Shown: piece after piece, positions 37,741 through 47,474 of the stretch
Layout: every line of letters begins with the position of its first letter
How positions within the stretch are numbered: position 1 is the first letter of the stretch
Assembly: GCF_002902945.1 (NCBI RefSeq)
Contig: NZ_CP026103.1
Coordinates: 1-64,000, forward strand
DNA: 64,000 bases
Source: Paraburkholderia caribensis
GTDB lineage: Bacteria > Pseudomonadota > Gammaproteobacteria > Burkholderiales > Burkholderiaceae
Reading direction: 5' to 3'
Translations under genes and position numbers: made by a program
The notes under the pieces: model-generated
Told to the model about the DNA's origin: nothing
Databases searched by the model: none
What the model saw: the letters and a program-made list of their open reading frames with translations, nothing else

Positions 37741-38065
37741 AGCAGTCGTTGATTAGCGCGAAAGTAGGGAAATAGTGGAGGTCGATGAGCTTTGATTTGA
37801 CGGGGAAGGGATGTGTTTCTACTGATGAGACTGCCGTTCGTTCGTCTGGCATTCGGGAGTCTCCGTTCTGTTGGCTTTGCCATCGTTGAGGGCTCTGAAT
37901 CCTCGAAATTGTTTCCAGCGACGCGGCATCGCGGAAAGACAATTCCGCCGTTCGCTGTCGTGTCGGAAAACCATCCCGTTTATACCCAATAGTCGGCTTT
38001 ATTTTGGAAGCACTTTCTTGTTGGACGCGCGTAGCATCGCTTTATCCTGGTTGGACGGAAATATC

Positions 38066-39235
38066 ATGAGCGAAGGTAGCAACTTGCGTTATTTTGACTA
38101 CGCGGCGACTACGCCGGTGGATGAGCGAGTAAGCGAGGCGATGTTCGGATGCATGGGTATCGGCGGCATCTTTGGCAATCCCGCGTCCAGTTCTCACGCG
38201 GCCGGGCTCAGCGCAAGGGAAAGGGTCGAGCGTGCTCGCGCGCAAGTGGCAGACCTTATCAAGGCCAGGCCCGACGAAATCGTCTGGACCTCAGGTGCGA
38301 CGGAATCGAACAACCTCGCGCTCAAGGGGTACGCCGAGAACGCACATGGCCATTGTCACCTCGTGACCAGCCAGATTGAACACAAAGCAATTCTGGATAC
38401 GATGGCGAGCCTCGAGAAGCGCGGCCATCCGGTGACGTACGTTCGGCCGGATGGAAGCGGTGAAATTGCACCGGAAGCTGTCAAGGCGGCATTGCGCTCC
38501 GATACCGGAATCGTTTCGCTAATGTTGGTGAACAATGAAATCGGCACGCTAACTAACATCCCCGAAATGTCTCGTATCGTGCACGCCGCAGGCGCCATTC
38601 TTCACGTCGATGCGGCGCAGGCGCTGGGAAAGACGCCCATCGACGTCGAGACCATGGGCATCGACCTGATGTCGATTTCAGCGCACAAGCTCTACGGTCC
38701 CAAGGGCATCGGCGCTCTATATGTCAGCGAAAATGTCGCGAAGAGGATTGCGGCTCAGATGCACGGAGGTGGACATGAGCGCGGGCTACGTTCCGGCACT
38801 CTTCCGACACACCAGATTGTCGGGATGGGTGTTGCTTGCGAACTGGCCGCGGCCGAAATGATGGTCGACAACGACCGCATTTCGCGCCTCCATCAACGGT
38901 TCATGGACGCTGTTGCGGACCTCGGAGTTGTTGTTCAGAACGCAGCCCACGCGAGGCGCATTCCGCACACGTTGAGCCTGACTCTCGACCTGCCGGGTTT
39001 CTTTCCTTTCATGCTTTCGGACGAACTGGCGATTTCTTCGACGTCTGCGTGTAGTTCCGCTGCGGGCGCGCCGTCGCACGTCTTGACGGCAATTGGACTG
39101 GATGAGGATGCGGCCAGCCGGACAGTACGACTAAGCCTTGGCCGATATACGACGCAGGAGGATGTTGACCACGCGATTGCATGTGTAAGGGCGGTTGTCA
39201 GGCAGTGTCGCGAGTCGGTTGCAGCGGGGCTTTGA
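38066..39235 (+). CDS. Cysteine desulfurase, NifS/IscS family
   Basis: 389 aa from ATG 38066; the in-frame upstream extension to 37871 is not family-like. PLP-binding Lys208 in SAHKLYGPKGIGALY, HKAIL at 106-110, cofactor contacts in TSGATESNN, and active-site loop Cys329 in SSTSACSSAAGAPSHVL. Converts L-cysteine to alanine plus a persulfide. No iscU, sufE or other Fe-S assembly gene is adjacent, so a role in salvage of cysteine sulfur released from imported peptide is plausible, but supply of sulfur to a cofactor cannot be excluded. Confidence 0.92.
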   Translation: MSEGSNLRYFDYAATTPVDERVSEAMFGCMGIGGIFGNPASSSHAAGLSARERVERARAQVADLIKARPDEIVWTSGATESNNLALKGYAENAHGHCHLVTSQIEHKAILDTMASLEKRGHPVTYVRPDGSGEIAPEAVKAALRSDTGIVSLMLVNNEIGTLTNIPEMSRIVHAAGAILHVDAAQALGKTPIDVETMGIDLMSISAHKLYGPKGIGALYVSENVAKRIAAQMHGGGHERGLRSGTLPTHQIVGMGVACELAAAEMMVDNDRISRLHQRFMDAVADLGVVVQNAAHARRIPHTLSLTLDLPGFFPFMLSDELAISSTSACSSAAGAPSHVLTAIGLDEDAASRTVRLSLGRYTTQEDVDHAIACVRAVVRQCRESVAAGL

Positions 39236-39418
39236 AAGTGAAGTAAGGCAGGTAGCTTTGGCCTTGGCGGCCTTAAAAGCGGGAGCTTTTGTTTGTCACC
39301 GGGCCGTCAGCGGCGGACTATCCGTCTCGTCTCCCGAACTGACCTGTCGCACAGTTAGACCACCAGTCGGTAATCCGCGTTCATCGCGAGGCCGCTTTCA
39401 CGAACAACGAACAAGCCC

Positions 39419-42106
39419 ATGCCTTCTAACGAAACGCCGCCGATCGTGCGTCGCACGGACTATACCCCGCCCTCGTTCCTGATTGATTCGGTCAGCCTCG
39501 AATTCGATCTGGCGCCAGAGCAAACCACAGTGCGCAACACCATGCGTGTTCGACGTAACCCGGAAGCCGTGCGCGAGAGCAGTCTTGAGCTTGTTGGCGA
39601 AAAGTTGACATTCATATCTGCAGTTGCTGATGGTGCGCCAGCGGACGTGGTGGTCGGGGAAGGTAGTCTTACGGTCAAAGACGTTCCTGACTCGGTCGAA
39701 CTGACGCTCACAGGCGTGTGTGCACCGTCTGCAAACACAACGATGATGGGGCTCTATGTTTCTCGCGGCAACTTTTTCACGCAGTGCGAAGCGGAGGGGT
39801 TTCGTCGCATCACCTGGTTCCTGGACCGTCCGGACGTCATGTCCACTTATACGGTCACGCTACGCGCTGACAAGGTAAGCTACCCCGTCCTTCTGTCGAA
39901 CGGCAATCTGGTTGACCAGGGCGAATTGGCGGATGGTCGCCATTACGCGAAATGGGAAGACCCGTTTCGCAAACCTGCCTATCTGTTTGCGCTTGTCGCC
40001 GGGAAACTCGAAGCACTCGAAGAGCGCGTCAGGACCAGTTCTGGCGCAGAGAAGCTGTTGCAAGTGTGGGTCGAGCCGAACGACCTGGACAAGACCCGTC
40101 ACGCGATGGATTCGCTCATTCAGTCCATCCGCTGGGACGAGGCGCGCTTTGGCCTCGAGCTGGACGTGGACCGCTTCATGATTGTCGCCGTGAGCGACTT
40201 CAACATGGGCGCAATGGAGAACAAGGGTCTCAATATCTTCAATACGAAGTTCATTCTCGCGAATGCTGAGACGGCTTCGGACGTGGACTATGCGAACATC
40301 CAGGCCATCGTGGGTCACGAATACTTCCACAACTGGACCGGAAACCGCGTGACATGCCGCGACTGGTTCCAACTGAGCTTGAAAGAGGGGCTCACCGTTT
40401 TCCGGGACCAGGAATTCACAGCAGCGATGATGGGCGGGGACGAGAACGCGGCCGCTCGCGCTATCAAACGCATCGAGGACGTCCGCGTATTGCGCCAGAT
40501 GCAATTCGGCGAGGATAGTGGTCCGATGGCGCATCCCATTCGTCCGGAAAGCTATGCGGAAATCAGCAACTTCTATACCGCGACGGTGTATCGCAAGGGC
40601 GCCGAAGTTGTGCGGATGTATCAGACGCTCCTCGGACGCGATGGTTTCCGCAAGGGCATGGACCTGTATTTCCAGCGTCATGACGGTTCTGCCGCTACGT
40701 GCGACGATTTTCGTGCCGCAATGGCCGACGCCAACGGTCGCGATTTTTCGCAGTTCGAGCGCTGGTACAGCCAGGCCGGCACGCCGCGCGTGACGGTAAC
40801 GACTCGGTATGATGCGGCAGCTCAGCGCTACAGCGTGACGTTAACGCAGAGCTATGGCCACGTGTCGGTGGCAGCCCGGCCGACCCAGATGGGGCCGCTG
40901 CACATTCCGTTCGCGATTGGGCTTCTCGGCCCGCTCGGTGTGGATATGCGTCTTCGCCTTGAGGGCGAGAGTGCTGCTCGAGAGACAACACGCGTACTTG
41001 AGCTGACGGAGACGCAGCAGACCTTCACATTTGTCGACGTGACGGCAAAGCCGTTGCCGTCGCTGCTTCGCAATTTCTCAGCGCCGGTTATCGTGGAGTA
41101 CGACTACAGCGTCGACGAGCTCGCCGTTCTGCTCGCCCACGACAGTGACCCGTTTAACCGCTGGGAAGCAGGTCAGTGCCTGGCAACCCGCGAGCTTCTT
41201 TCTCTCGCGGCGCGCGCCGCTGCAAGCCAACACCTGGAAGCGAATGACGCGCTTATCAGCTCGTATCGCCGTGTTCTGACCGATGCCACGCTCTCGCCGG
41301 GCTTCCGTGAGCTCATGCTCGTGCTGCCCACTGAAACGTATCTGGCCGAACTGATGACGGATGCGGACCCGGCGGCCGTGCATGCTGCCCGACAGTTCCT
41401 GAGGAAGCAACTGGCGACTGCGCTTAAGGAAGAGTGGCTTGCGACGTACGAGGACAATCTGACGCCGGGCGCATATGAGCCGACGCCGAATGCCTCCGGG
41501 CGGCGTGGCTTGAAGAATCTTTCCCTCAGCTACCTCGCAGAGCTCGACGACCCAGCTGATGCCGTGCGTCTGGCTAGCGCCCAATATCGAGGCGCGAACA
41601 ACATGACGGACCGTTCGGCAGCCCTCGTGGCGCTGCTGAATGCATCGGCTAGTGCAGGCCTCGATTTCGGGGAACATGCGCTTGACGACTTCTATGGTCG
41701 GTTTGAGGGCGACCCACTGGTCGTCGACAAGTGGTTTGCATTCCAGGCAATGCAGCGTGGCACGTCGCAGCGTCCAACTGTCGAGATTGTGCGCGCTCTA
41801 ATGAGCCATCCGGCGTTCAACATCAGGAACCCCAATCGTGTCCGTGCGCTCATCTTCAGCTTCTGCGGTGCTAATCCCGCACAGTTCCATGCTGCCGACG
41901 GCTCTGGCTATGCCTTCTGGGCAGAACAGGTTGTGGCACTTGATGCGTTGAACCCGCAGGTTGCCGCACGACTGACTCGCGTGCTCGAAAGATGGCGTGC
42001 ATACATGCCTTCGCTGCGCGAGCCGATGCGCAAGGCGCTTACCGCGGTCGCTGAGCAAGTCAAGTCGCGCGACGTTGTAGAAATCATCCATAAGGCGCTC
42101 GCCTGA
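39419..42106 (+). CDS. pepN: Aminopeptidase N (M1 family)
   Basis: 895 aa, full length for the E. coli-type enzyme. Exopeptidase motif GAMENKGLNIFN and the zinc site HEYFHNWTGNR with the third ligand Glu in SLKEGLTVFRDQEF. Cytoplasmic; removes N-terminal residues from peptides. Located 183 bp after the desulfurase on the same strand, so it could complete the breakdown of peptides trimmed by TldD-TldE. It could equally be a housekeeping gene next to the cluster. Confidence 0.95.
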   Translation: MPSNETPPIVRRTDYTPPSFLIDSVSLEFDLAPEQTTVRNTMRVRRNPEAVRESSLELVGEKLTFISAVADGAPADVVVGEGSLTVKDVPDSVELTLTGVCAPSANTTMMGLYVSRGNFFTQCEAEGFRRITWFLDRPDVMSTYTVTLRADKVSYPVLLSNGNLVDQGELADGRHYAKWEDPFRKPAYLFALVAGKLEALEERVRTSSGAEKLLQVWVEPNDLDKTRHAMDSLIQSIRWDEARFGLELDVDRFMIVAVSDFNMGAMENKGLNIFNTKFILANAETASDVDYANIQAIVGHEYFHNWTGNRVTCRDWFQLSLKEGLTVFRDQEFTAAMMGGDENAAARAIKRIEDVRVLRQMQFGEDSGPMAHPIRPESYAEISNFYTATVYRKGAEVVRMYQTLLGRDGFRKGMDLYFQRHDGSAATCDDFRAAMADANGRDFSQFERWYSQAGTPRVTVTTRYDAAAQRYSVTLTQSYGHVSVAARPTQMGPLHIPFAIGLLGPLGVDMRLRLEGESAARETTRVLELTETQQTFTFVDVTAKPLPSLLRNFSAPVIVEYDYSVDELAVLLAHDSDPFNRWEAGQCLATRELLSLAARAAASQHLEANDALISSYRRVLTDATLSPGFRELMLVLPTETYLAELMTDADPAAVHAARQFLRKQLATALKEEWLATYEDNLTPGAYEPTPNASGRRGLKNLSLSYLAELDDPADAVRLASAQYRGANNMTDRSAALVALLNASASAGLDFGEHALDDFYGRFEGDPLVVDKWFAFQAMQRGTSQRPTVEIVRALMSHPAFNIRNPNRVRALIFSFCGANPAQFHAADGSGYAFWAEQVVALDALNPQVAARLTRVLERWRAYMPSLREPMRKALTAVAEQVKSRDVVEIIHKALA

Positions 42107-42359
42107 TGTTTTCCAGGAGTTCGGCAGTGGTACGTTTGCCATCTCCGATTGCCAACGCTAGATGAAGGAGCGGACCATCACGACAACGGCGGATGCAGCT
42201 GACGCGCGACAGGTTGACGGTCGGGATGACAATGTTGCTGCGCACTTGCGCCGCCGTCGCCCCGTGTTCCTGGCGGTGCCGATGCAAACCACGTGCAAGG
42301 ACATTGCTCAAGGCAGGGAGGCTCCACAGACGGTAACATTCACAACGCGCTAACGTCAT

Positions 42360-43553
42360 ATGTTGAACACACTTGCAATCAACAACTATCGTTCGATAAG
42401 AGAGTTGGTCATCCCGTTGACGAGACTCAACCTCATCACTGGCCCGAACGGCAGCGGAAAGTCGAACATATATCGAGCGCTACGTCTTCTGGCCAGCACG
42501 GCGCAGGACGGCATCATTGCTCCGCTTGCGCGCGAGGGCGGTCTGAACTCTGTGGTATGGGCCGGCCCCGAAGACCGTTCTGGCCGCATGCGCCGGGGGG
42601 AAATACCGGTGCAGCATCGAGCAAAAGGGACCCCGGCATCGCGTCTCAAGCTCGGCTTTGCCGGTGAGGAGTTCGGTTACGCGGTCAGTATGGGATTGGT
42701 CACACCCGCTGGAAACGAAGACCGTGATACGCCTTCATCTTTCGCACTTGACCCGGAGTTCAAGCGGGAGTCCATCTGGGCGGGCCCGGTCTTGCGGCCA
42801 GCAAGCCTTCTTGTCGACCGAGACGGTAGCGTGGTTCGCCGCAGACTCGACCAAGGTTGGGATGTCTTGACGCACCAACTGCCTCGGTATGAAAGCCTGT
42901 TTTCTGAAGTCGGAAGAGACAAGCTCAGTCCGGAAGTTTTTTCGGTTCGCGAGGCCATACGCGGATGGAGATTCTATGACCACTTTCGCGTGGACGCCGA
43001 TTCTCTCGCGCGGCAGCAGCAAATTGGCACTCGAACGCTTGTCCTCGACCACGATGGACGCGACCTCGCCGCAGCATGGCAGACGATTCGTGAAATTGGA
43101 GACCGTGAGGCACTCGACGAAGCCGTGAATGATGCTTTTCCGGGCGCGTGGGTCGAAATCGAGTCTCAGCCTGGCGGCTTTTTCTATTTACGGTTTCATC
43201 AGGAGGGGCTTTTGCGGCCCCTCGGGGCAGCTGAGCTTTCCGATGGAACGTTGCGATATCTGCTGTTGTGTGCAGCGTTGCTTACGCCGCGTCCCCCAGA
43301 ACTTATGGTTCTCAACGAACCCGAGGCGAGCCTTCATCCGGACCTTACCATGGCGCTGGGACGATTGATTCGACGGGCGGCTCGGAACTCGCAGCTGTGG
43401 GTAGTCTCGCACTCGACGCGCCTTGCCGCAGCTCTTGAGGAGGACGAGGACTGCAACCCGATTATCTTGGAGAAAGTGTTCTCTGAAACCACGATTCCTG
43501 GTCAGCACTTGCTCGACCGGCCTGCGTGGTCTTGGGCGGACGGCAAGAAATAG
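42360..43553 (+). CDS. RecF-like AAA ATPase (AAA_21 type), function unknown
   Basis: 397 aa. Walker A GPNGSGKSN (about residues 28-36) after the NNYRSIRELVIPL lead, ABC-like signature GAAELSDGTLRYL, and Walker B/D-loop LMVLNEPEASLHPD, with Asn in place of the usual Asp before Glu, then VVSHSTRLAAAL. No TOPRIM nuclease domain or partner gene follows, so it is not a complete OLD or defence pair. Starts 253 bp after pepN; membership in the import cluster is doubtful. Confidence 0.85.
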   Translation: MLNTLAINNYRSIRELVIPLTRLNLITGPNGSGKSNIYRALRLLASTAQDGIIAPLAREGGLNSVVWAGPEDRSGRMRRGEIPVQHRAKGTPASRLKLGFAGEEFGYAVSMGLVTPAGNEDRDTPSSFALDPEFKRESIWAGPVLRPASLLVDRDGSVVRRRLDQGWDVLTHQLPRYESLFSEVGRDKLSPEVFSVREAIRGWRFYDHFRVDADSLARQQQIGTRTLVLDHDGRDLAAAWQTIREIGDREALDEAVNDAFPGAWVEIESQPGGFFYLRFHQEGLLRPLGAAELSDGTLRYLLLCAALLTPRPPELMVLNEPEASLHPDLTMALGRLIRRAARNSQLWVVSHSTRLAAALEEDEDCNPIILEKVFSETTIPGQHLLDRPAWSWADGKK

Positions 43554-43559
43554 CAAGCA

Positions 43560-43740
43560 ACCGTCCGGTGGAAGCCGCTGGGGACTTTGTGGTACCGAGG
43601 ACCTCGGTGGTGGCCTGAAAGCAATATTTGTTGTGGAGAACGGCTTCAGCGCGACGAACGGCCTCTTGGGACAGGGTGGGGACATGTTCGGCCGCCAAGC
43701 ATACGTTGGACTTTCCAAGGCTACGGGATATCTGCTGAGG
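43560..43740 (+). pseudogene. Fragment of a Gram-negative porin
   Basis: The plus-strand reading SRWGLCGTEDLGGGLKAIF then NGFSATNGLLGQGGDMFGRQ and AYVGLS matches an N-proximal stretch of Burkholderia-type porins (canonical SRFG.RG.EDLGGGL...). No start and no barrel remainder. It directly follows the ATPase stop, suggesting a rearrangement breakpoint. Confidence 0.75.
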
Positions 43741-43942
43741 CGACCATTTCCAGTCCAGCAGCGTGAGGACGATGCGCCGCGCTTACCTCCGGTGCCGGGG
43801 CCGGCACTGAAGCGTAGCGCCCCTGCAGATGCTGGCTGACAATCGTTAGTCGCTCTTCAGGCTGGAGTTGTTGACAGCGCTATTTCACGGCAACACCTCA
43901 TATCAATCAGGGTATTGCACTTCAAACGTGAGAACTTGTTGT

Positions 43943-44854
43943 CTAACGAAATGCGCGCATTTGCGAATGCATCAGCTGGAGTAGTCGGTTCGAGGCGACG
44001 GACAGCTTTCGGCCGACGCGTGTCACGAGCTGCGCCTCCGCGTTGATAAGCAACGGATGATCAATCGGAATCGCGAAGAGTTCCCCCGCGTCCAGCTCAG
44101 TCGAGACGGAAAACGCCGGCAAACACGCAATGCCCAGCCCCGATTTGACGAACTGCTTGAGGATGGATATCGAGTTGGTCGTGACGATCGGATCCAGGCG
44201 TATCTTTTCGGCAAACTCCACGGCCTCTAGCATCTGCCTGGTACCGAAGGAGGGATGCGCTGCCGCCAGCGGGAAAGACGCCAGCTCTCGCACCGTCATG
44301 GCCTTTCCACGTTGCGCGCGAGGAAAGCCGGGGCCAACGATCGCCATCAGTGGTTGCATGCGCGATGCGCGCGCGACGATCTTGGGCTCGGGCGGCGGGT
44401 TATAGACTAGCCCGATATCACCCTCGTCCTCGGTGATCTTGCGCATGACCTCGTTCGTTCCGGCGAGGTCGAGATTGACCTTGATGCCCGGATACTGTTT
44501 GCAAAACTGCTGCATCGGGCCCCCCAGCATGTCGGACACAAAGCCCTCGCCGAGCACGACGTTGACATGCCCCGTGCGCAAGCCGCGCAGTTCCTGCAAG
44601 CGGCTGATGAGGTCTTCCTTGTGCGCCATCTGCTCGCGGTAGTACTCGATCACGTACTGCCCGGCCTCCGTCGGTTTCACCCCGCGCGCATGCCGCTCGA
44701 CCAGCGCGGCATCGAGTTCACGCTCCAGTAACCCGATCTGTCTGCTCACCGCCGACGGCGCGACGTTCAGCCAGTCGGCCGCCGCGCGAATGCTGCCGAA
44801 TCGTACGGCTTCGTAGAAATAGACAATCCTGCTCTCCGTCAGACCCTCTGCCAT
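43943..44854 (-). CDS. LysR-family transcriptional regulator
   Basis: 303 aa. N-terminal winged helix (YFYEAVRFGSIRAAADWLNV, APSAVSRQIGLLERELDAAL) and a periplasmic-binding-like effector domain (GEGFVSDMLGGPMQQFCKQY; GLGIACLPAFSV). Divergent from the dehydrogenase at 45008 with a 153-bp gap, so it probably controls the catabolic genes to the right. Confidence 0.92.
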   Translation of the reverse strand: MAEGLTESRIVYFYEAVRFGSIRAAADWLNVAPSAVSRQIGLLERELDAALVERHARGVKPTEAGQYVIEYYREQMAHKEDLISRLQELRGLRTGHVNVVLGEGFVSDMLGGPMQQFCKQYPGIKVNLDLAGTNEVMRKITEDEGDIGLVYNPPPEPKIVARASRMQPLMAIVGPGFPRAQRGKAMTVRELASFPLAAAHPSFGTRQMLEAVEFAEKIRLDPIVTTNSISILKQFVKSGLGIACLPAFSVSTELDAGELFAIPIDHPLLINAEAQLVTRVGRKLSVASNRLLQLMHSQMRAFR

Positions 44855-45007
44855 GAGAAATCACCGTTCGAATTATTAGAACGCTTTGCAAATTGGCGTT
44901 TATTGATTATAGGTTTTCGAAAGTCCAGTATGGAACCCAGGCAGTCGAAAACGTGGAGCGGCAGCCACGATATGAACTGCGAAATCAAGAGACCTGGAGC
45001 TAGAAAC

Positions 45008-45877
45008 ATGAAGACGGTTGGTGTAATCGGTCTGGGCAATATGGGGCGCGGGATGGCGCTCTCGCTCAAGCGCGGCGGTTTCAACGTGCTCGGCTTCGAC
45101 GCCGCGCCCGGCGTTGCCGACAAGTTGCAGGAAGAAGGCGTTCAGGCGCGTGCTTCCATCTCTGATATCACCCGTGATGCCGACGTGCTGATTCTGTCCC
45201 TGCCGACATCCGATATCGTCGAGCAGGTCGTGCTCGGTGAAGGCGGCGTCGCCGCGAGCGCGAAGCCGGGCCTGATCGTTGTGGACACGACTACCGCGGA
45301 GCCGGGCAGCACGCGCAAGGTGGCAGCGGCGCTTGCTGAACGCAAGGTGGGGTTCGTCGACGGTCCCGTCAGCGGTGGACCTAAAGGTGCCGCGACGGCC
45401 ACAATGACGATGGTTCTGGGCGGCTCCGACGCAGACGTCGCAGCCGTCGAGCCGATCCTCGCCGTGATGAGCGCGAAACGCGTCCACGTCGGCCCGGTCG
45501 GCGCGGGTCACGTGACCAAGATCATCAACAACATGTTGACGGGCGTTCACCTTCTGGCCGCGAGCGAAGCCGTGCGCGCCGCCGAAGCGAACGGCGTCGA
45601 CCCGCAAAAGCTGGTGGAGGCGCTCAACGGCGGCTCGGGCAAGAACAGTGCAACGCTGACGAACTATCCGACATGGATCTTCAACGGCAAGTTCGACTCC
45701 GGATTCACGATGAAGCTGATGAGAAAGGACGTGCGCCTTGCGATGGCGCTACTCGATAGCGCGGACGCTACCGCGCCGATCGCGAAGGAAGCGGGCCGCT
45801 TGTGGGCGGCGAGCGCGGACAGCATCGGCGATGCGGAAGACTTCAACCGCATCGTCCAGTTCATCGACAAACAGTAA
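45008..45877 (+). CDS. 3-hydroxyisobutyrate dehydrogenase-family oxidoreductase
   Basis: 289 aa from ATG 45008. Rossmann motif VGVIGLGNMGRGMA at the N-terminus, substrate-binding DGPVSGGPKGA, catalytic Lys in GHVTKIINNML. The family oxidises beta-hydroxy acids such as 3-hydroxyisobutyrate, tartronate semialdehyde or L-threonate with NAD(P). First gene of a catabolic series; the aldehyde dehydrogenase follows 27 bp later and could take the semialdehyde product. Confidence 0.9.
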   Translation: MKTVGVIGLGNMGRGMALSLKRGGFNVLGFDAAPGVADKLQEEGVQARASISDITRDADVLILSLPTSDIVEQVVLGEGGVAASAKPGLIVVDTTTAEPGSTRKVAAALAERKVGFVDGPVSGGPKGAATATMTMVLGGSDADVAAVEPILAVMSAKRVHVGPVGAGHVTKIINNMLTGVHLLAASEAVRAAEANGVDPQKLVEALNGGSGKNSATLTNYPTWIFNGKFDSGFTMKLMRKDVRLAMALLDSADATAPIAKEAGRLWAASADSIGDAEDFNRIVQFIDKQ

Positions 45878-45904
45878 TCGCCAGATATCCGGAGCCATTT
45901 TCAG

Positions 45905-47413
45905 ATGAGCAATAACGCAGAAGACCTTCTCGTAGCGTTTCAGCATTTCTTCCCGCAAGCAAAGACCATCGGTTCGTATGTCGGTGGCGAGCTGGTGGAA
46001 GGCGCGGGTGAGACGATTCAACTCTTCGATGCCGCGACAGGCGAGAAGAGCATCGCCTACAAAGATGGCGGCGCGGCCGTGGTCGAACAGGCTGCCGCCG
46101 CAGCCGTGCGCGCGCAGAAACAGTGGTGGGCGCTGACGCATGCGGCGCGCGGCCGCGTGATGTTCGAGATCGCCCGCCAGGTGCGCGCGGAAGCGGAAGC
46201 CCTCGCGCGGCTCGAGTCACTCGGTTCGGGCAAGCCGATCCGCGATTGCCGCGGCGAAGTCGCGAAAGTCGCCGAGATGTTCGAGTACTACGGCGGCTGG
46301 GCCGACAAGTTCTACGGCGAAGTGATTCCCGTGCCGACCTCGCATCTGAACTACACGCGCCGCGAGCCGGCTGGCACCGTGCTGCAGATCACGCCGTGGA
46401 ATGCGCCCGTGTTCACGTGCGGCTGGCAGGTCGCACCCGCCATTTCGATGGGTAACGCGGTGCTGCTCAAGCCGTCCGAACTCACGCCGACCAGCTCTAT
46501 CGTCATCGGCCTGCTGTGCGAGCGCGCGGGTGCGCCGAAGGGCCTCGTGAACGTGCTCGCAGGTCTCGGACAGACGGTCGCGCAGTCGGCTATCGCGCAC
46601 AAGGCGATCAAGAAAGTGGTGTTCGTCGGCTCGCCGGCGACGGGCGCACGGATCGCCGAGGCGGCCGCGAAGCGTGTGCTGCCGTGCGTGCTCGAACTGG
46701 GCGGCAAGTCGGCCAACATCATCTTCGGCGACGCGGACCTGAAGCGCGCGGCACTGACCGCGCAGGCAGCCATCTTCGCCGGTGCTGGTCAAAGCTGCGT
46801 GGCGGGCTCGCGTCTGCTGGTGCAACGTAGCGTCTACGACGACTTCGTCGCGATGGTCGCCACGGGCGCCAGGAAAATCAAAGTGGGCCAGCCGCTCGAC
46901 GACAGCACCGAGGTGGGCCCGATCAATAACCGCAGGCAGTACGAGCATGTCATGTCGATGATCGACAAGGGCGTGGCGGCAGGCGCGACGCTCGCGTCGG
47001 GTTCGCAGGAGCGCTCGAACGCGGGCTACTTTGTTTCGCCGACGGTGCTGTCGAACGTCACCAACGATATGGCCGTTGCCCGTGAAGAAATCTTCGGGCC
47101 GGTGGTGGCAGCGATTCCGTTCGACACGGAAGACGAAGCCATCGCGATTGCCAACGATACCGAGTTCGGCCTGGCCGGCGCAGTGTGGACCACCGACGTC
47201 GCGCGCTCGCATCGCGTGGCGGCGCAAGTCAATGCCGGCACTTTCTGGGTGAATGGCTACAAGACCATCAACGTGGCGTCGCCGTTCGGCGGCTTCGGTT
47301 TGAGTGGTTACGGTCGTTCGAGCGGCGTCGAAGCGCTCTACGAATACACGCAGACGAAGAGCGTCTGGGTCGAAACCGCGAAGGAACCGCCCACGGCCTT
47401 CGGCTACCTTTAA
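45905..47413 (+). CDS. NAD(P)-dependent aldehyde dehydrogenase
   Basis: 502 aa. Motifs: TPWNAPVFTCGW, general base Glu in LELGGKSAN, nucleophile Cys in GAGQSCVAGSRLLV, EEIFGPVVA, and C-terminal ASPFGGFGLSGYGRSSG. Closest in feel to betaine/aminoaldehyde or vanillin-type enzymes, but the substrate cannot be set from sequence. A perfect hairpin follows the stop. Confidence 0.93.
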   Translation: MSNNAEDLLVAFQHFFPQAKTIGSYVGGELVEGAGETIQLFDAATGEKSIAYKDGGAAVVEQAAAAAVRAQKQWWALTHAARGRVMFEIARQVRAEAEALARLESLGSGKPIRDCRGEVAKVAEMFEYYGGWADKFYGEVIPVPTSHLNYTRREPAGTVLQITPWNAPVFTCGWQVAPAISMGNAVLLKPSELTPTSSIVIGLLCERAGAPKGLVNVLAGLGQTVAQSAIAHKAIKKVVFVGSPATGARIAEAAAKRVLPCVLELGGKSANIIFGDADLKRAALTAQAAIFAGAGQSCVAGSRLLVQRSVYDDFVAMVATGARKIKVGQPLDDSTEVGPINNRRQYEHVMSMIDKGVAAGATLASGSQERSNAGYFVSPTVLSNVTNDMAVAREEIFGPVVAAIPFDTEDEAIAIANDTEFGLAGAVWTTDVARSHRVAAQVNAGTFWVNGYKTINVASPFGGFGLSGYGRSSGVEALYEYTQTKSVWVETAKEPPTAFGYL

Positions 47414-47423
47414 TCGGCAAGGT

Positions 47424-47449
47424 ATCCTCCCCGTTCTTTCGGGGAGGAT
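47424..47449 (+). terminator. 9-bp hairpin between aldehyde dehydrogenase and DUF3100 genes
   Basis: ATCCTCCCC/GGGGAGGAT with an 8-base loop. No T-run follows, so it more likely lowers read-through or stabilises the upstream mRNA than fully terminates. Confidence 0.5.
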
Positions 47450-47474
47450 CGTCACTCTGGGGAGACCTGACCAA

